Made by a program: the position numbers and the translations under genes
Assembly (NCBI RefSeq): GCF_021347895.1
Contig: NC_067117.1
Coordinates: 36,400,067-36,464,066, forward strand
Origin: Acanthochromis polyacanthus
Lineage: Eukaryota > Chordata > Actinopteri > Pomacentridae
Length of the DNA stretch: 64,000 nucleotides
Direction: 5' to 3'
The notes under the pieces: model-generated
The model's input: the letters and a program-made list of their open reading frames with translations, nothing else
The model's database searches: none
What the model was told of the DNA's origin: nothing
Shown: positions 34,703 through 46,885 of the stretch, in pieces
Layout: each line of letters starts with the position of its first letter
Numbering within the stretch: the first letter of the stretch is position 1

Positions 34703-35080
34703 ATCTACCATTCAAAGGTTCGGGCTCCCTTAGAAATGCCCTTATTTTTTGAAAGAAAAGTAGTATTTTTCAATGAAGATAATATCAATTGAATCAGAAA
34801 TAAAGTCAGGCCCTTGTTATACTGGTAAATGACCATTCTAGCTGGAAACGGATGATTTTTAATGTAGATATTCGGAATATCTCCATAGGGGTACAGAGGA
34901 ACATTTCCAGCAACCATCACTCCTGTGTTCTAATGCTACATTGGGTTAGCTAATGGTGTTGAAAGACTAGTTGATGATTGGAAAGCCCTTGTACAATTAT
35001 GTTAGCACATGAATAAAAATGTTTGTTTTCATAGAAAACATGAAATCGCCTGGGTGACCCCAAGCACTTGAACAATAGTG
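34703..35080 (+). mobile_element. Tc1-type MITE, complete copy
   Basis: Same family and orientation as 11455-11831: CTACCATTCAAAGGTTCGGG at the left, CAAGCACTTGAACAATAGTG at the right, TA on each side, and the TAGGGGTACAGAGGAACATT centre. The ends have diverged. Confidence 0.82.
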
Positions 35081-35095
35081 TATATGCCTGATAAA

Positions 35096-35330
35096 CTAAA
35101 TGGTTGTATTTATATAGCACTTTTATCCAAAGCACTTTACATGATATGTCACATTTACCCATTCACACACTGATGGCGGAAGCTGCCATGCAAGGCGCTA
35201 ACCACAACCCACCAGGAGCACGGTGTCTTGCTCAGGGACACCTTGACATGAGCACGATGGGCCGAGGATCGAACCGGCAACCTTTCAGTTACAAGATGGC
35301 CACTCTACCCACTGAGCCATGCCACCCCTA
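35096..35330 (-). mobile_element. tRNA-derived SINE (second family), minus strand
   Basis: Read on the minus strand: A-box-like TGGCTCAGTGGG, B box GGTTCGATCCT, then a body ending in GCTTTGGATAAAAGTGC and TATATAAATACAACC. The second copy is at 56209-56463; this one lacks a 10-bp and a 12-bp segment present there. Confidence 0.8.
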
Positions 35331-35439
35331 CCTAAACTACATCTGTATATCCTTTTATTTGATGTGTAGAGGCATTTTATCTAAAATGTGGCATATGGTG
35401 AAGACTGTTCACACAGCAGTCAGCCATGCTTAAAATTTA

Positions 35440-37080
35440 CTATATTCCTTATTCAAAATTAACACGTTAATGTGGATCAATCCATCCTCATGATTAATCT
35501 GATTATACAATTGAATGCAATAAACGCATGTGCAGCGCAGAATGACTTAAAAACCCTGAAACTTCTCTGGCAATGCATTTCAGGCAGTGTGTCCAAGTAG
35601 ACTTGCCGTCACGCATCCCGTCATGCATGCACAAAGAGGCAGTTGATCCTGTAGCGGCAGAACCAAGCAACTCCACATGGAAGATGGTAAACAGTACTGC
35701 CCGGCTGATTTGTCAGCTGGCCGATTAAATCGTCTGATTATAGCCCTTTTCACAGTAATCATCATCGGCCAGAGTTTTGCCAATCAAACGTCAATTCTTC
35801 ATTTCTCATAAAATAGTAAATGCTGTTCAGTGTCAGAATTGCACCGAATGACGTCCTTGAGCTGTTTAAGCCACAGCCAGACACCATGGGCTGAGCCGAT
35901 AGGAAAGTTTAAAACAACGTTGTGAAATTAACAATGACTCAACATGTCTCCTGTTTCAGTAAAGAGAAAGAGTTCAAATGCTGAACATCACTGTCTGTCT
36001 TCAGCAACCATCATGATGTCACTCTTAGTTTTGCTTTGCCAGAAAATACTAGAATGTGACCAAGCCTGTAACACCAACTCAGTGTGTGTTGTTATGGAGG
36101 AACATTAAGTCAGACTGTTTGTGACCATTAAATATTTAAAATACAATTCTGTCAAAGATGACATGTTTTACATCTGAGAATGGCATTTCTGGTTTTTATT
36201 TTGGTTCATATGAGTCATGACTTCATGGTAAAGAAAATAAAAGAGGAAAGAAAATGTGATTTAATGTTAAAGGGCATCAGAGGGCTGCAGAAATAATATT
36301 TTACCAGTAACTTCACTCATTATGTTGCTTATATACAGCATATAGCCTACCTCTAACTGCAGCAACAAGAAGTACAAAACCAGATGTATTTCAACTCATT
36401 TATAGATTGGCTCTTTTTAAAGGTTATATGATTTCCCAGAGGTTTAATGCTTTGTTGCATGTTGTGGTACTTGAAAATTCCTCTCTGTTGTAAAGCTAAA
36501 CAAATACTAAAGGACAAAGTATTGTCAGACAGTTAAATGCTCTACCTGTAATTCATATCTTTGTTGTTATAAGCGCTAAAGGACCAAAAAAGAAGTTAGT
36601 TTGTTCATTATATATTTTTTATATTAATTGGCTGATTAATCGGTTATCAGATTTTTTTCTGCCAAATATTGAAATCAGACTCGAAAAATCGGTAGGGCTC
36701 TATTAAACAGCATGTTGGCCTTCTCGGTGGGAAATCTGAATGCAAAAATACCAAGAAAGAACAGTCGACCAACATCCAGTAATATGTGCACTCTGCAGGA
36801 GTGAGTTTTCTTTTCACCGAAGCACTTCCAGCTTAAATACCATATTAACACGAAGCATGCGTTAGCCTGGGATTCTATCAGGAACCTTAAAAGGTGTTTA
36901 ATAAACACCTCAAGTGCCTATATATTCTTTTCTTTCTTGAGTCTGCTTGCGCATGTGAAATTAAATGTGATTAATTTAGATTAAAAATTAATGATATTGA
37001 ATTTTGAATAATCGAAATGAATCCACAGCAACCCCGTGACTCATCTGATTAAACATTTTAATCATTTGACAGCACTAATT
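35440..37080. mobile_element. hAT-like element remnants, poorly bounded
   Basis: 35460-35560 (AACACGTTAATGTGGATCAA, AATAAACGCATGTGCAGCGC) and 36600-37080 (ATTAATCGGTTATCAG; inverse of the terminus AGTGCTGTCAAATGATTAAA at 37058-37077) resemble pieces of fish hAT-type elements. The sequence between them has no recognisable transposase. I cannot say whether this is one element or several. Confidence 0.4.
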
Positions 37081-37364
37081 CCTAGTAACAAATATAAATA
37101 TATGTGACTCAGAGCAGACCAACTTCAATGTCTGAAATTTATTGTTCAATTTTCAGGGTGAACTTAAAGTCTTTTCTCGTTGTACCTGTCTAACTCGTCA
37201 AAAAGATAAGCATACTGCAAAACATGAATCTCAGAATAAATAAATGTGTTAACTAGTTTGTTTTCTTGTTGATAGTGACAATAAAATTAAGCTGCACAGA
37301 TGAGTCATGTTAAAGACCCTCCCTACTAAAAATAAATTTTTAAGCTTTTTACCTGTCAACATGT

Positions 37365-37366
<2 letters not shown>

Positions 37367-37420
<54 letters not shown>
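37367..37420. repeat. TA microsatellite
   Basis: Pure TA run of about 27 units that directly replaces the terminus of the adjoining Tc1-type MITE. Confidence 0.95.
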
Positions 37421-37423
<3 letters not shown>

Positions 37424-38305
37424 CATGTTTTCCGTTAAAACTCACAATTTTATTCATGTGCTAACATAATTGCACAAGGGTTTTCTAATTATCAATTAGC
37501 CTTTCAACACAACTAGCTTACACAATGTGCCACTGAGTCCATACTTAGGCACAGGATCACTTGCTGGTTTGGGGCTTTCACAGTCAAATCAAAAACTCAT
37601 ATTCATAACCTGGTGAAGATAGCAAGTAAGATCATGAATACTCCTGCTCCACTAATGCCACAAGACTTGTTTATACAGAACACCATCAGGTAGGTAAACG
37701 CTATTCTTCTGGACTCATCACATGCTCTGTTTCCAGAGTATATTCTGTTGTATTCAGGCAGAAAGTCCCGCTGTGCAGGCTCAACCATTTTAAACATTCT
37801 TTTATCCCTCTCTCAATCAGGCTCATTAATGAGCAGTTAGGTGCAGCTACCAAAAGGAGGTAGCCAAACGTTGTGTACATAAGGATGTATGTATGTATGG
37901 GTGTACGTGTGTATTTTAGTTTATTTCTTTGTATTATTTTAAATTATCTTCACTTATTTATTATGTCACATATTTTACGTGTTTTTAAGTAGCATGTGTA
38001 CTATTTTATATGTTGCAGTGCAGCTTGCTTTTGCCTTTGTTTAAGACAAATTTCTCCCACAGGAGACAATAAAGAAAACCTTGACCATTAGAACACAGGA
38101 GTGATGGTTGCTGGAAATGTTCCTCTGTACCCCTATGTAGATATTCCATTAAAATCAGTCGTTTCCAGCTAGAATTGTCATTTATCACATTAACAGTGTC
38201 TAAACTGTATTTCTGATTAATTTATTGTTATTTTCAATTTAAAAAATGCTTTTCTTTCAAAACTACGGACATTTCTAAGTGACCCTAAATTTTTGAACGG
38301 TAGTG
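37421..38305 (-). mobile_element. Tc1-type MITE, minus orientation, split by a LINE tail
   Basis: Left piece 37421-37528 (TTAAAACTCACAATTTTATT, then TGCACAAGGGTTTTCTAATT); right piece 38086-38305 (CATTAGAACACAGGAGTGAT to TTTTTGAACGGTAGTG, then TA). The terminal repeat of the left end is missing, and a TA microsatellite abuts. A LINE 3' end fills 37529-38085. Confidence 0.85.
37529..38085 (+). pseudogene. LINE 3' end (Rex1/CR1-like), 5'-truncated
   Basis: Plus-strand reading ITCWFGAFTVKSKTHIHNLV, then KIASKIMNTPAPLMPQDLF, is the C-terminal region of a CR1/Rex-group LINE reverse transcriptase. It meets an in-frame TAG just after QNTIR and continues in another frame (ILLDSSHAL, EYILLYSG). The 3' UTR ends in GGAGACAATAAAGAAAACC. 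No clear target duplication remains, and four bases of the MITE target appear to be lost. Clade is tentative. Confidence 0.65.
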
Positions 38306-38307
38306 TA

Positions 38308-40491
38308 TTATAAGCAAAATATACAAATAATCAATGCCATGGCAGGATCTGTGCATTCCAAAGGGAGGCAACAGTGTAGAGCTACAGTCAGGACATGTCA
38401 AAGCATGTTTTAATGAGACAAAAGTTCTAAATTTGTAGTTTTTAAAACACATTAGTTTTGTACTTGGCGTGGATGTTAAGGATTAAGATAATCAGCTGTT
38501 TCACTTCTGCTGTAAATATTTCTGTCATGTCTTTGAATCATTTTAAAAGGTAGGAAATTTAAGATAATTTGTAACTCATTTATGCTGGAAAGAATATGAT
38601 ACATCTCATTTATGCTAGAGGAAAGACTTTCATAACTGTCAAAGCTCATCATTGCATATCTCACAGTCCAGGATTGTTGCAGACTTTATGCTGACAAGAT
38701 TTTAAACCTTTGCATGTCTGAGGACTGCATCAGAAACTCTGCCCGACCTTCTCAAAATTAATGAGGTTCAGTGACAGGTGAGCAAGAACAAGACAGTTTC
38801 ATCCAAGACAGGCATTCTGTCTCAGGACTCAACACTTTGAGCTAAACCAGGACAGATTTAGCTGTCATGTCACTGAGCTGAGCACCAGAGCAGAAGAGCA
38901 CAGAATGCTAGGAGTCAAGACTACAGAGTTTTACAAGTTGTACACAATAATCAGCTTTAACCATTCTATGTTTTCAATGTGAGATTAGACTAAATGTGTA
39001 GGTGGTACATAAATACATGACTCAGCCAATTGTGAGAAATGTGCGAGTTTAATTACTTTGTAGCTGATTGTTCGATAACTTCCAATAGTCTCACTCACAC
39101 CATTTGTTTCTACTGATTGCTTTTTGGAGAACAACTTGTGACACTGCAAATAAACATGCTCTGTCAGAGTTCTTTAAATAGTTCATCCTCCTCCTCACTC
39201 TAAATCGGCTCCAGCTACTATTGTGATAGGTACAGTATGCATCTGTGTAGGATAAACAGTGTACAATTTGTTCTAAGACGTGTTTTGGCACAGTGTCCTC
39301 ACTGTCCTGAAAGCTGCAGGAAGCTCGCTCAGACAAACACGCTGCACTGAGGCACTTTAAATCTCACCCAAGAAATCCTGTTGGAGAAACACTGGAAAAC
39401 TTGCTTTGACTGCACAAAACTCATCTCAACATCCTTTTGTTGTTTTTCTTTTTCTACTTTTGCAAGGACTCAAAAGTGATTTTCATTTTGTGCATGTGTA
39501 ATTTTTCTCACTCTGTGTTGTATCGTAAGGACCACACTTTCAAGACACAAGACGAGGCAATAGCACAACCTTCCTGCAACTGTAGAGAAACACAGCATTT
39601 TCATAAATGCTGTTTATTGTGTTACCAAATGCTACACGTTAGACTGCATGGGTAACACAAAGCTACAAGGCAGTCCTGCAACACTGACCCTGGCAAACTT
39701 CTCGTCTAATCAACATATTTATGCATGAAAATGAACAAAACTTGAGCTCAAACATCTCAATACACATATTTCAGACTCCCTTTGAGTAATTCAGCAGATA
39801 CACATTAGATAAACAGAGCAAAGAAAATCTGGAATTCCCTGAAGAAATCTGGGCCTAAAAGAGGAAATAAAGCTCGTAGAAGAGCGACACAGGGTTTGGT
39901 GTACAGCGTGGAAGTTGCCAACACATAGAAAACATAGTTTTTAACTTGGCAATACATTCATGTGACTTTAGTGTTTTATAGTTAGTAATGAATAAGAAGA
40001 TGGTAGTGAGAATCTTCCCAAATAAAATCACCAACTGAATTTACCTAAGACTGTACAGGAGTTTGTATTGCAATGTCCTATTTATAATTAAGTACAACAA
40101 ATACACAATTACGGCAAACCTCTGTCCCACAAAAACGCTATAAATATGTTCCGAATGAGATCAGCTAGAGGGTAAACCAACATACTGTAGTCAAGAAAAA
40201 AATTTAGTTTAGCAGACTCAAAGATGGCATGGTGGTTAATTTCCTACAGCAGCCGGTTAGTTGTCTCCTGCTGACAAACAACGCCTTAATTTTACATTTG
40301 CCTGACATTGATACACTGATGTTTACTGTCTGTGAAGTCACATTTAAATACAATTTATGCAACTAAATACATTATTGATCTTTGATTAACAACTGTACTT
40401 TTGCATTTCTGTGATTTGTCTAGCACAGTGAGCGTTTTATAGTACAGACTGAATGAAGCACCTCAAAACATCGCTACATTTCTTTTTGCAG
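38308..40491. other. Intron sequence upstream of the grm4-like exon, nothing recognised
   Basis: About 2.2 kb without repeats or genes that I can identify. It ends in the polypyrimidine tract TTTCTTTTTGCAG that defines the acceptor at 40491. Confidence 0.5.
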
Positions 40492-40627
40492 GGGCTGTGT
40501 GCATCTCCCAGTCTGTCAAGATTCCTCGAGAGCCCAAGCAGGGAGAGTTTGACAAGGTCATAAGGCGACTCCGAGAAAATCCAAATGCAAGAGTTGTCAT
40601 ACTTTTTGCCAACGAAGACGATATCAG
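40492..40627 (+). CDS. grm4: Metabotropic glutamate receptor 4-like, ligand-binding domain exon (a)
   Basis: A 136-nt internal exon. The preceding TTTCTTTTTGCAG is a good acceptor and the following GTAAGA a consensus donor. It starts with the last two bases of a glycine codon and ends with the first two of an arginine codon. It encodes [26 protein letters not shown] and [14 protein letters not shown], the strictly group III mGluR sequence of the lobe-2 side of the extracellular Venus-flytrap domain. The receptor is a presynaptic class C G-protein-coupled receptor that binds L-glutamate and couples to Gi/o. Grm6 and grm8 share this block; the third exon decides for grm4. The next exon is 205 bp away. 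Confidence 0.93.
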
Positions 40628-40832
40628 GTAAGACCTGGTAATAGCTATGCAACACTCCTTTAAAGATTAGGAAAAACATGACTGCAGCAGACAGCACAGA
40701 AACCTGGGAATGCAGCCATTTCAGTAAAGCTTTTTCAGACTAGGGTGTAACAAATTGCAGAGGAAAATCAAAGTGAAGCTGGTTGGGATGCTGACCTTAT
40801 CCGTGGCAACATCTGTTTCCTCACCTGTGCAG

Positions 40833-40987
40833 GCGGCTACTCCACGCAGCAAAAAAGGTCAACCAAACAGGCCATTTCATCTGGGTGGGTTCAGACAGCT
40901 GGGGCTCAAAGATCTCACCGGTTGTGCAGCAGGAGGAGATGGCAGAGGGAGCGGTCACCATCTTGCCCAAGCGCCAGTCCATCAAAG
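40833..40987 (+). CDS. grm4: Metabotropic glutamate receptor 4-like, ligand-binding domain exon (b)
   Basis: A 155-nt exon between acceptor CCTGTGCAG and donor GTACAG. The split arginine codon is completed by its first base, in phase with the previous exon, and it ends with the first base of a glycine codon. It encodes [30 protein letters not shown] and [22 protein letters not shown] is a potential N-glycosylation site also found in group III receptors. The invariant GSDSWG block contributes to the hinge side of the glutamate pocket. No stop or frameshift. Confidence 0.94.
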
Positions 40988-41310
40988 GTACAGAGACATG
41001 CATTCTGCAAACATCTGATCTCCCTGTCCTCTAAAACCATGTGCTTATTTTAGTGAAATGTTCTTCTCATGTGAGGTGTTGCTGCATCTTTTAATGTCTT
41101 TTGCTGTATCAGAAGAATAAAAGTTGCACTCCAGTTTGATTATCAAAGGTCTTAAAACTAACTACTAAAAACTTTAGTCAAAACAATTAAGAGTATAAGC
41201 AATATTCAGTCAGTTATTCTGTTGAACACATGAGAGCTACAGCTCACAGATTGTACCAACACTGTTGCTAATACTGACACAAGTGACAATGAACCCATTG
41301 ATCTGTCTAG

Positions 41311-41451
41311 GGTTTGATCGTTACTTCATCAGTCGAACGCTGGAAAACAACAGAAGGAATATCTGGTTTGCTGAGTTCTGGGAGAACAACTTCAGCTGCA
41401 AACTCAGCCGTCACGCCGTGAAGAAAGGGTCCGGGCTCAGAAAGTGCACAA
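41311..41451 (+). CDS. grm4: Metabotropic glutamate receptor 4-like, ligand-binding domain exon (c)
   Basis: A 141-nt exon with acceptor TCTGTCTAG and donor GTAAGA, in phase with the previous exon. It encodes [40 protein letters not shown] and a final KCT. The segment CKLSRHA-KKGS...KCT is the part that best separates grm4 from grm6, grm7 and grm8, which have different residues after CKL; this is the basis for the symbol. A teleost duplicate (grm4a or grm4b) cannot be decided. The next coding exon, which should begin with an ERIG...YEQEGKVQF-type sequence, is not seen before the window ends. Confidence 0.9.
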
Positions 41452-42366
41452 GTAAGATATTCTCCTGTTGAGAAAGAAAAAGCTATTCGGTGTTCTTTTT
41501 GTTTAAACTTTTAACCAACTTGAAAACATTCCTTGTTCGATGTCTCGAGGAAGGTGACACATTTGGCTCATGGTAAAAGTCTTTTGACAGCATTGCCCAC
41601 CTATTAAAAGTAGAACAGCCATACATTTAATATTCAAAATCACAGTTGATCTCACAGCTCATTTCTTTGCCGCTCCATATTTCTGCTGAGTCGACTGTGT
41701 TTACCCACACAGCTATAACAAGTGAATGGCCTAGCTGGGCTGCATGGTTAAAGCTGCAGGCTCTGTACCATACTTCATGCTTTTCATACAGCTGCAGATA
41801 GCACAATCTCTTGGTGGAAAAAAGTCACTGCATATTTTATCATGATTTAAACATCTATTAAGCAGGACAACATATATCATATCTGGGGATTTCCTCAGAG
41901 CAGTCTCCTTCACTCCCATCTTAATAACTTCCTTTTTAATTACTTTAAATGAATCTATTTGCTGAACTAATAGAGGAATCCTTTATCTTAATAACAGTAA
42001 AAGTGATTCGTGTGACAGTGAGTTAGTGTCATGATGTAAGATATACTAATTACACATGTGGCATATTTACACACATTGTGTATAATTAAAGACAGTTTCT
42101 CAGGGAGGTATTCATCATAATCCTGACAATATTATCTGCCGTTCTTCGGTAGTTGTAGCCATGGTTGGGTAAAACGATCAATCACATTAATCAGCAATAA
42201 GCTGATAAAAAAAATTTACATTTTTTTTACAGTGCAGTAGTTATAAATTTTAAGGTAGCATTAACAGCTCACACAGAGATCACTGTTTGTTAGCATTCAC
42301 CGTCTTGTTACCCCATTAGATTTCCAAGCTGCTAAATGCTCCATGATGGCCAGTAGCTAGTTGCTA
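41452..42366. other. Intron of grm4-like gene, nothing recognised
   Basis: No repeat or regulatory feature identified before the Tc1 insertion. Confidence 0.5.
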
Positions 42367-42579
42367 CACACGTGGACAAAATTGTTGGTACCCCTCAGTT
42401 AAAGAAGGAAAAACCCACAATTCTCACTGAAATCACTTGAAACTCACAAAAGTAACAATAAATAAAAATTTATTGAAAATTAAATAATCAAAAACAGCCA
42501 TTACTTTTGAATTGTTGATTAACATAATTATTTAAAAAAACAAACTAATGAAACAGGCCTGGACAAAAATGATGGTACC
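42367..42579 (+). repeat. Left terminal inverted repeat of the intact Tc1
   Basis: 213 bp, starting CACACGTGGACAAAATTGTT and ending with the inner site at 42561-42579. Confidence 0.95.
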
Positions 42580-42645
42580 TCTATAAAAGATTGAAAACTA
42601 TTTGACCAGAGTGACATGATTAACTCAGGTGTGTCATTTAATTGA

Positions 42646-43782
<1,137 letters not shown>

Positions 43783-43788
43783 GTTATG

Positions 43789-44001
43789 GGTACCATCATT
43801 TTTGTCCAGCCCTATTTCATTAGTTTGTTTTTTAAAATAATTATGTTAATCAACAATTCAAAAGTGATGGCTGATTTTGATTATTTAATTTTCAATAAAT
43901 TTTTATTTATTGTTACTTTTGTGAGTTTCAAGTGATTTCAGTGAGAATTGTGGGTTTTTCCTTCTTTAACTGAGGGGTACCAACAATTTTGTCCACGTGT
44001 G
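43789..44001 (-). repeat. Right terminal inverted repeat of the intact Tc1
   Basis: 213 bp, inverse of 42367-42579 with few differences. Confidence 0.95.
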
Positions 44002-44003
44002 TA

Positions 44004-45254
44004 ACTGTGCCTTTCTGCTGGTGATGCTGAGCAGGCAGCGTTCACTGGGTTTTTAGTGCTTTTCCTCTGAAAGCAGCTGCCTGTTAATGCTGCTGCTGAA
44101 AATAAAGCTATGAGAACAGTGAGAGTGAACTACAACATTGTAGTTGTGGGCCAGGCAATGAAACAAGGAGCTGAAACTGACTGAAAATCTATGTGGAGAC
44201 CTACTGCCCAGATAACTCACTATTGGCTCACCATTATGAGAAAAACCTTTTACAAGGTTTTACATTGACATATGATCATCTTGTAAAGGGTCAGCGGCCT
44301 ATTCGGCCAGTCCTAATCTGCACCAGAATTTAGTCATTCTTCCTCTGTCTGTACTCCAAATGTCCACCATGTTCCTTGAAATTTGCCCTTGTAGTTGTTA
44401 CATAATCTTGCTGTTTGTTTGATTGCTGAGAATCAAACAAACAGCACTGAAATCATACCTCTGCCTGAACTCCTGTCTTGGCGAAGGAACAAACAGAAGG
44501 CACTGAAAACATGCCTCCCCCTTTAGCTCCCACCTTGGTGGAGGAATTATAGCTGCTTAAGGGAGAATACTGTAACACTGGAACAGCAATACAGTAAATA
44601 TAAAGCAACTTGTGAATGTTTTGGATGTGATCCTTAGGTGTGTTTTTGAATAAAAATCCAAGGTTTACTTTATGTGTAGCCTGGCAAGCAAGAACACTGC
44701 TCCTTCCCAAGTCTGTCAAATCTCAATGATCACTTGAGCTTAGGAAGTGTAAAGAATAACCTCAACCAGTGTAATATATTAGCTAATAGAACTATTTAGA
44801 CATGACATATTCACACTAACAAAGTGACCAATTAGTAGTCACAGCATACGTACTGATACTGGAAATTTACCTCTCTTAACAACGTCAGTGTTAATTAACA
44901 AAGGAGATCTCCAGATAATGTAACAATACAACACAGGAGATACCAAGCAGAGGTACAGTAAAGACATGCAGCATACTCAGAATGAATATGTCATCATTGC
45001 AAGTACACACTGAATAATAATCGCAGCTTTGACCCACTAATAATCCAGAACCTCTTAACTTAAGTCTGCTCCAAGTGACTTGGATGGCAGACTTTAAAGC
45101 CGTACTGATACAACAATTCTCTGCTGGACTTGTGTTTTGTTACATCGTCAGCTTATGTGAATGAGCTAGACATTTATCTGCTGTTGCTGACATTTGTTCT
45201 TCCAAAGTGCTGACACACACTGCATGCCTATTCAACAAACTAAAAGCTATAAAC
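44004..45254. other. Intron sequence; perfect 16-bp hairpin at 44409-44446
   Basis: No gene recognised. The hairpin TGCTGTTTGTTTGATT faces its exact inverse across a 6-nt loop. After it, ACTGAAATCATACCTCTGCC and CACTGAAAACATGCCTCCCC show an imperfect 60-bp tandem duplication. Confidence 0.5.
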
Positions 45255-45436
45255 TCACTGTCCACTTTTTTAGGTGCACCGCTATAGTGAAAAGGTTGGA
45301 ACCCTTTTGCCTCAGAACTGCCTTAATTCTTGGTGGCATACTTACAACAAGGTGTTGGAAACATTACTCAGAGATTTTGGTCCACATTGACATGACAGCA
45401 TCACGCAGTTGCTGCAGATATATCGGCAGCACATAC
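45255..45436. mobile_element. Interspersed repeat fragment
   Basis: CACTTTTTTAGGTGCACCGC, CAGAACTGCCTTAATTCTTG and GACAGCATCACGCAGTTGCT match a repeat I recall from many fish genomes. Probably DNA-element-derived; class not assigned. Confidence 0.45.
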
Positions 45437-45540
45437 AAACCCAATTCCAATGAAGTTGGGACGTTGTGTTACACATAAATAAAAACAGAATACAATGATT
45501 TGCAAATCATGTTCAACCTATATTTAATTGACTACACTTC
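45437..45540. mobile_element. DNA-transposon end fragment
   Basis: AACCCAATTCCAATGAAGTT, AATAAAAACAGAATACAATG and ATTTGCAAATCATGTTCAAC, a terminus seen widely in fish. It is cut off where the gag remnant begins. Confidence 0.5.
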
Positions 45541-46056
45541 TGTGGCGGTGGGTGTGGGAGAGTTCAGCTGCAGGGGAGAGAGGTGTGGAGGAGGGCGTGT
45601 GGAAGCAGCCTGCCAGCGGCGTCCCGGGGGAGCTTCGCCGATATACGGAAGGCGGTTATTGACAGGATGGGCTTCTTGCCGGAGGACCACTGCCGCCGAT
45701 TCCGGGGCGCTCGGCTGGGGGCGGGCGACCGCCTGTTCGTATACGCACAGCAGCTGAGGGATGCGGCGACCAGGTGGCTGCAGCCGGGGGAGACTGAGGG
45801 GGAGAGGCGGCTGCTGGAAAAGGTGGTGGTGGAGCAGTTCATGGAGGGGCTTCCAACGGAGACGGGCATCTGGGTGAGGTGCCATCGTCCGGTGGACCTG
45901 AGCGCGGCTGTGACGCTGGCTGAGGACCATCTGGCGGTTCATTCGGGGGGCCAAGAGCGGACATCTCCAGCGACTCGACCGACTCCGGGGCCACGCAGGA
46001 AGTCCCTGGCCCAGCTGACGGTGGCGCCTCGCGCGCTGGCATCTTGGCAGCCTTGA
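45541..46056 (+). pseudogene. Gypsy-type Gag (SCAN/capsid-related) remnant
   Basis: The GC-rich plus-strand frame encodes ADIRKAVIDRMGFLPEDHCR, RLFVYAQQLRDAATRWLQPG, GERRLLEKVVVEQFMEGLP and VDLSAAVTLAEDHLAVH. This is the helical SCAN-like capsid fold found in Gmr1-like Gypsy retrotransposons and in zinc-finger proteins derived from them. It would assemble retroelement particles. There is no start with a proper leader: the frame is open from 45583 but homology begins about 20 codons later. It ends at a stop in the first minisatellite unit. No zinc knuckle, protease or polymerase follows. Confidence 0.65.
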
Positions 46057-46260
46057 AGAGGTTTCCCGCCTCTCCTGCAGCCTTGAAGAGGTTTCCCGCC
46101 TCTCCTGCAGCCTTGAAGAGGTTTCCCGCCTCTCCTGCAGCCTTGAAGAGGTTTCCCGCCTCTCCTGCAGCCCTGAAGAGGTTTCCCGCCTCTCCTGCAG
46201 CCCTGAAGAGGTTTCCCGCCTCTCCTGCAGCCCTGAAGAGGTTTCCCGCCTCTCCTGCAG
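46051..46260. repeat. Minisatellite, 7 x 30 bp
   Basis: Seven head-to-tail units that start CCTTGAAGAGGTTTCCCGCC. Units 1-4 begin CCTTG and units 5-7 begin CCCTG; they are otherwise identical. One plus-strand frame reads AALKRFPASP per unit, and the gag frame has a stop in every unit. Confidence 0.97.
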
Positions 46261-46600
46261 CATTGATGATGCAAAACGCCTCCCCCGAGTCCTTGACGAG
46301 GCGAAACGCCTCCCCCGAGTCCTTGACGAGGCAAAATGGCAAGGCAGCTTTGAGAGGGCGTAGCGCCTTCTCGGCAGCCTTGAGAAGGCGTAGCGCCTCC
46401 CCCCCGAGTCCTGAACAGGCATAACGCCACCCCTGAACCCTCAAAGGGGTGTAGCACCTCCTCGGCAGCCTTGAGGAGACGTAGCGTCTCCTCCCGAACC
46501 CAGAAGAGGCCAAGCGCCTCTCCACCAGTCCCTCCCCAGATCCAGCTCAGCCCCCGGAGGGGCCCCCGGATCCACCTCTGCCCCCGGAGGGGCCCCCGGC
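46261..46600. repeat. Degenerate ~30-33-bp repeats following the minisatellite
   Basis: Related units around CCTTGACGAGGCGAAACGCC, AAGGCGTAGCGCCTCC and GGAGACGTAGCGTCTCCTC, many of them internally palindromic. In one plus frame they read RRRS(V/A)S-P-like. This is presumably the basic proline-serine region downstream of the Gag capsid. Confidence 0.7.
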
Positions 46601-46885
46601 ATTGGTTTGTCTGTCTGTTAGCAACCTTACTCAAAAACAGACTGACAGACAAACAGATTTAGATGAAATTTACAGGGAAAGTCAGAAATGACAAGGACCA
46701 AGTGATTAGATTTTAGCAGTGATGTGGCTTATATCCTAGATCCATGGATTGTTAAAGATTTCTGTATCATTGGAAGATTGCGGAATGGCGTCACTACAAC
46801 TATGACGACACTACATCAGCTACCTGATGATGATCACATGATTGTGATCCTACTACAAATCGACTGTTGCGGACTTATTGGAACT
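46601..46885 (-). repeat. Dispersed repeat X, 3' part, minus orientation
   Basis: TTAGCAACCTTACTCAAAAA, ACCAAGTGATTAGATTTTAG and ATGATTGTGATCCTACTACA, the inverse of X. The 3' tip is missing where it meets the gag remnant. Confidence 0.78.

Noticed and set aside
46051..46260. CRISPR array
   Set aside because: Units are directly adjacent without spacers and the genome is vertebrate; it is a minisatellite.
45532..46652. Long minus-strand open frames (up to 296 codons) over the gag and minisatellite
   Set aside because: They follow from high G+C and the 30-bp repeat period, which keeps several frames open. The plus-strand SCAN-like reading has the family resemblance.
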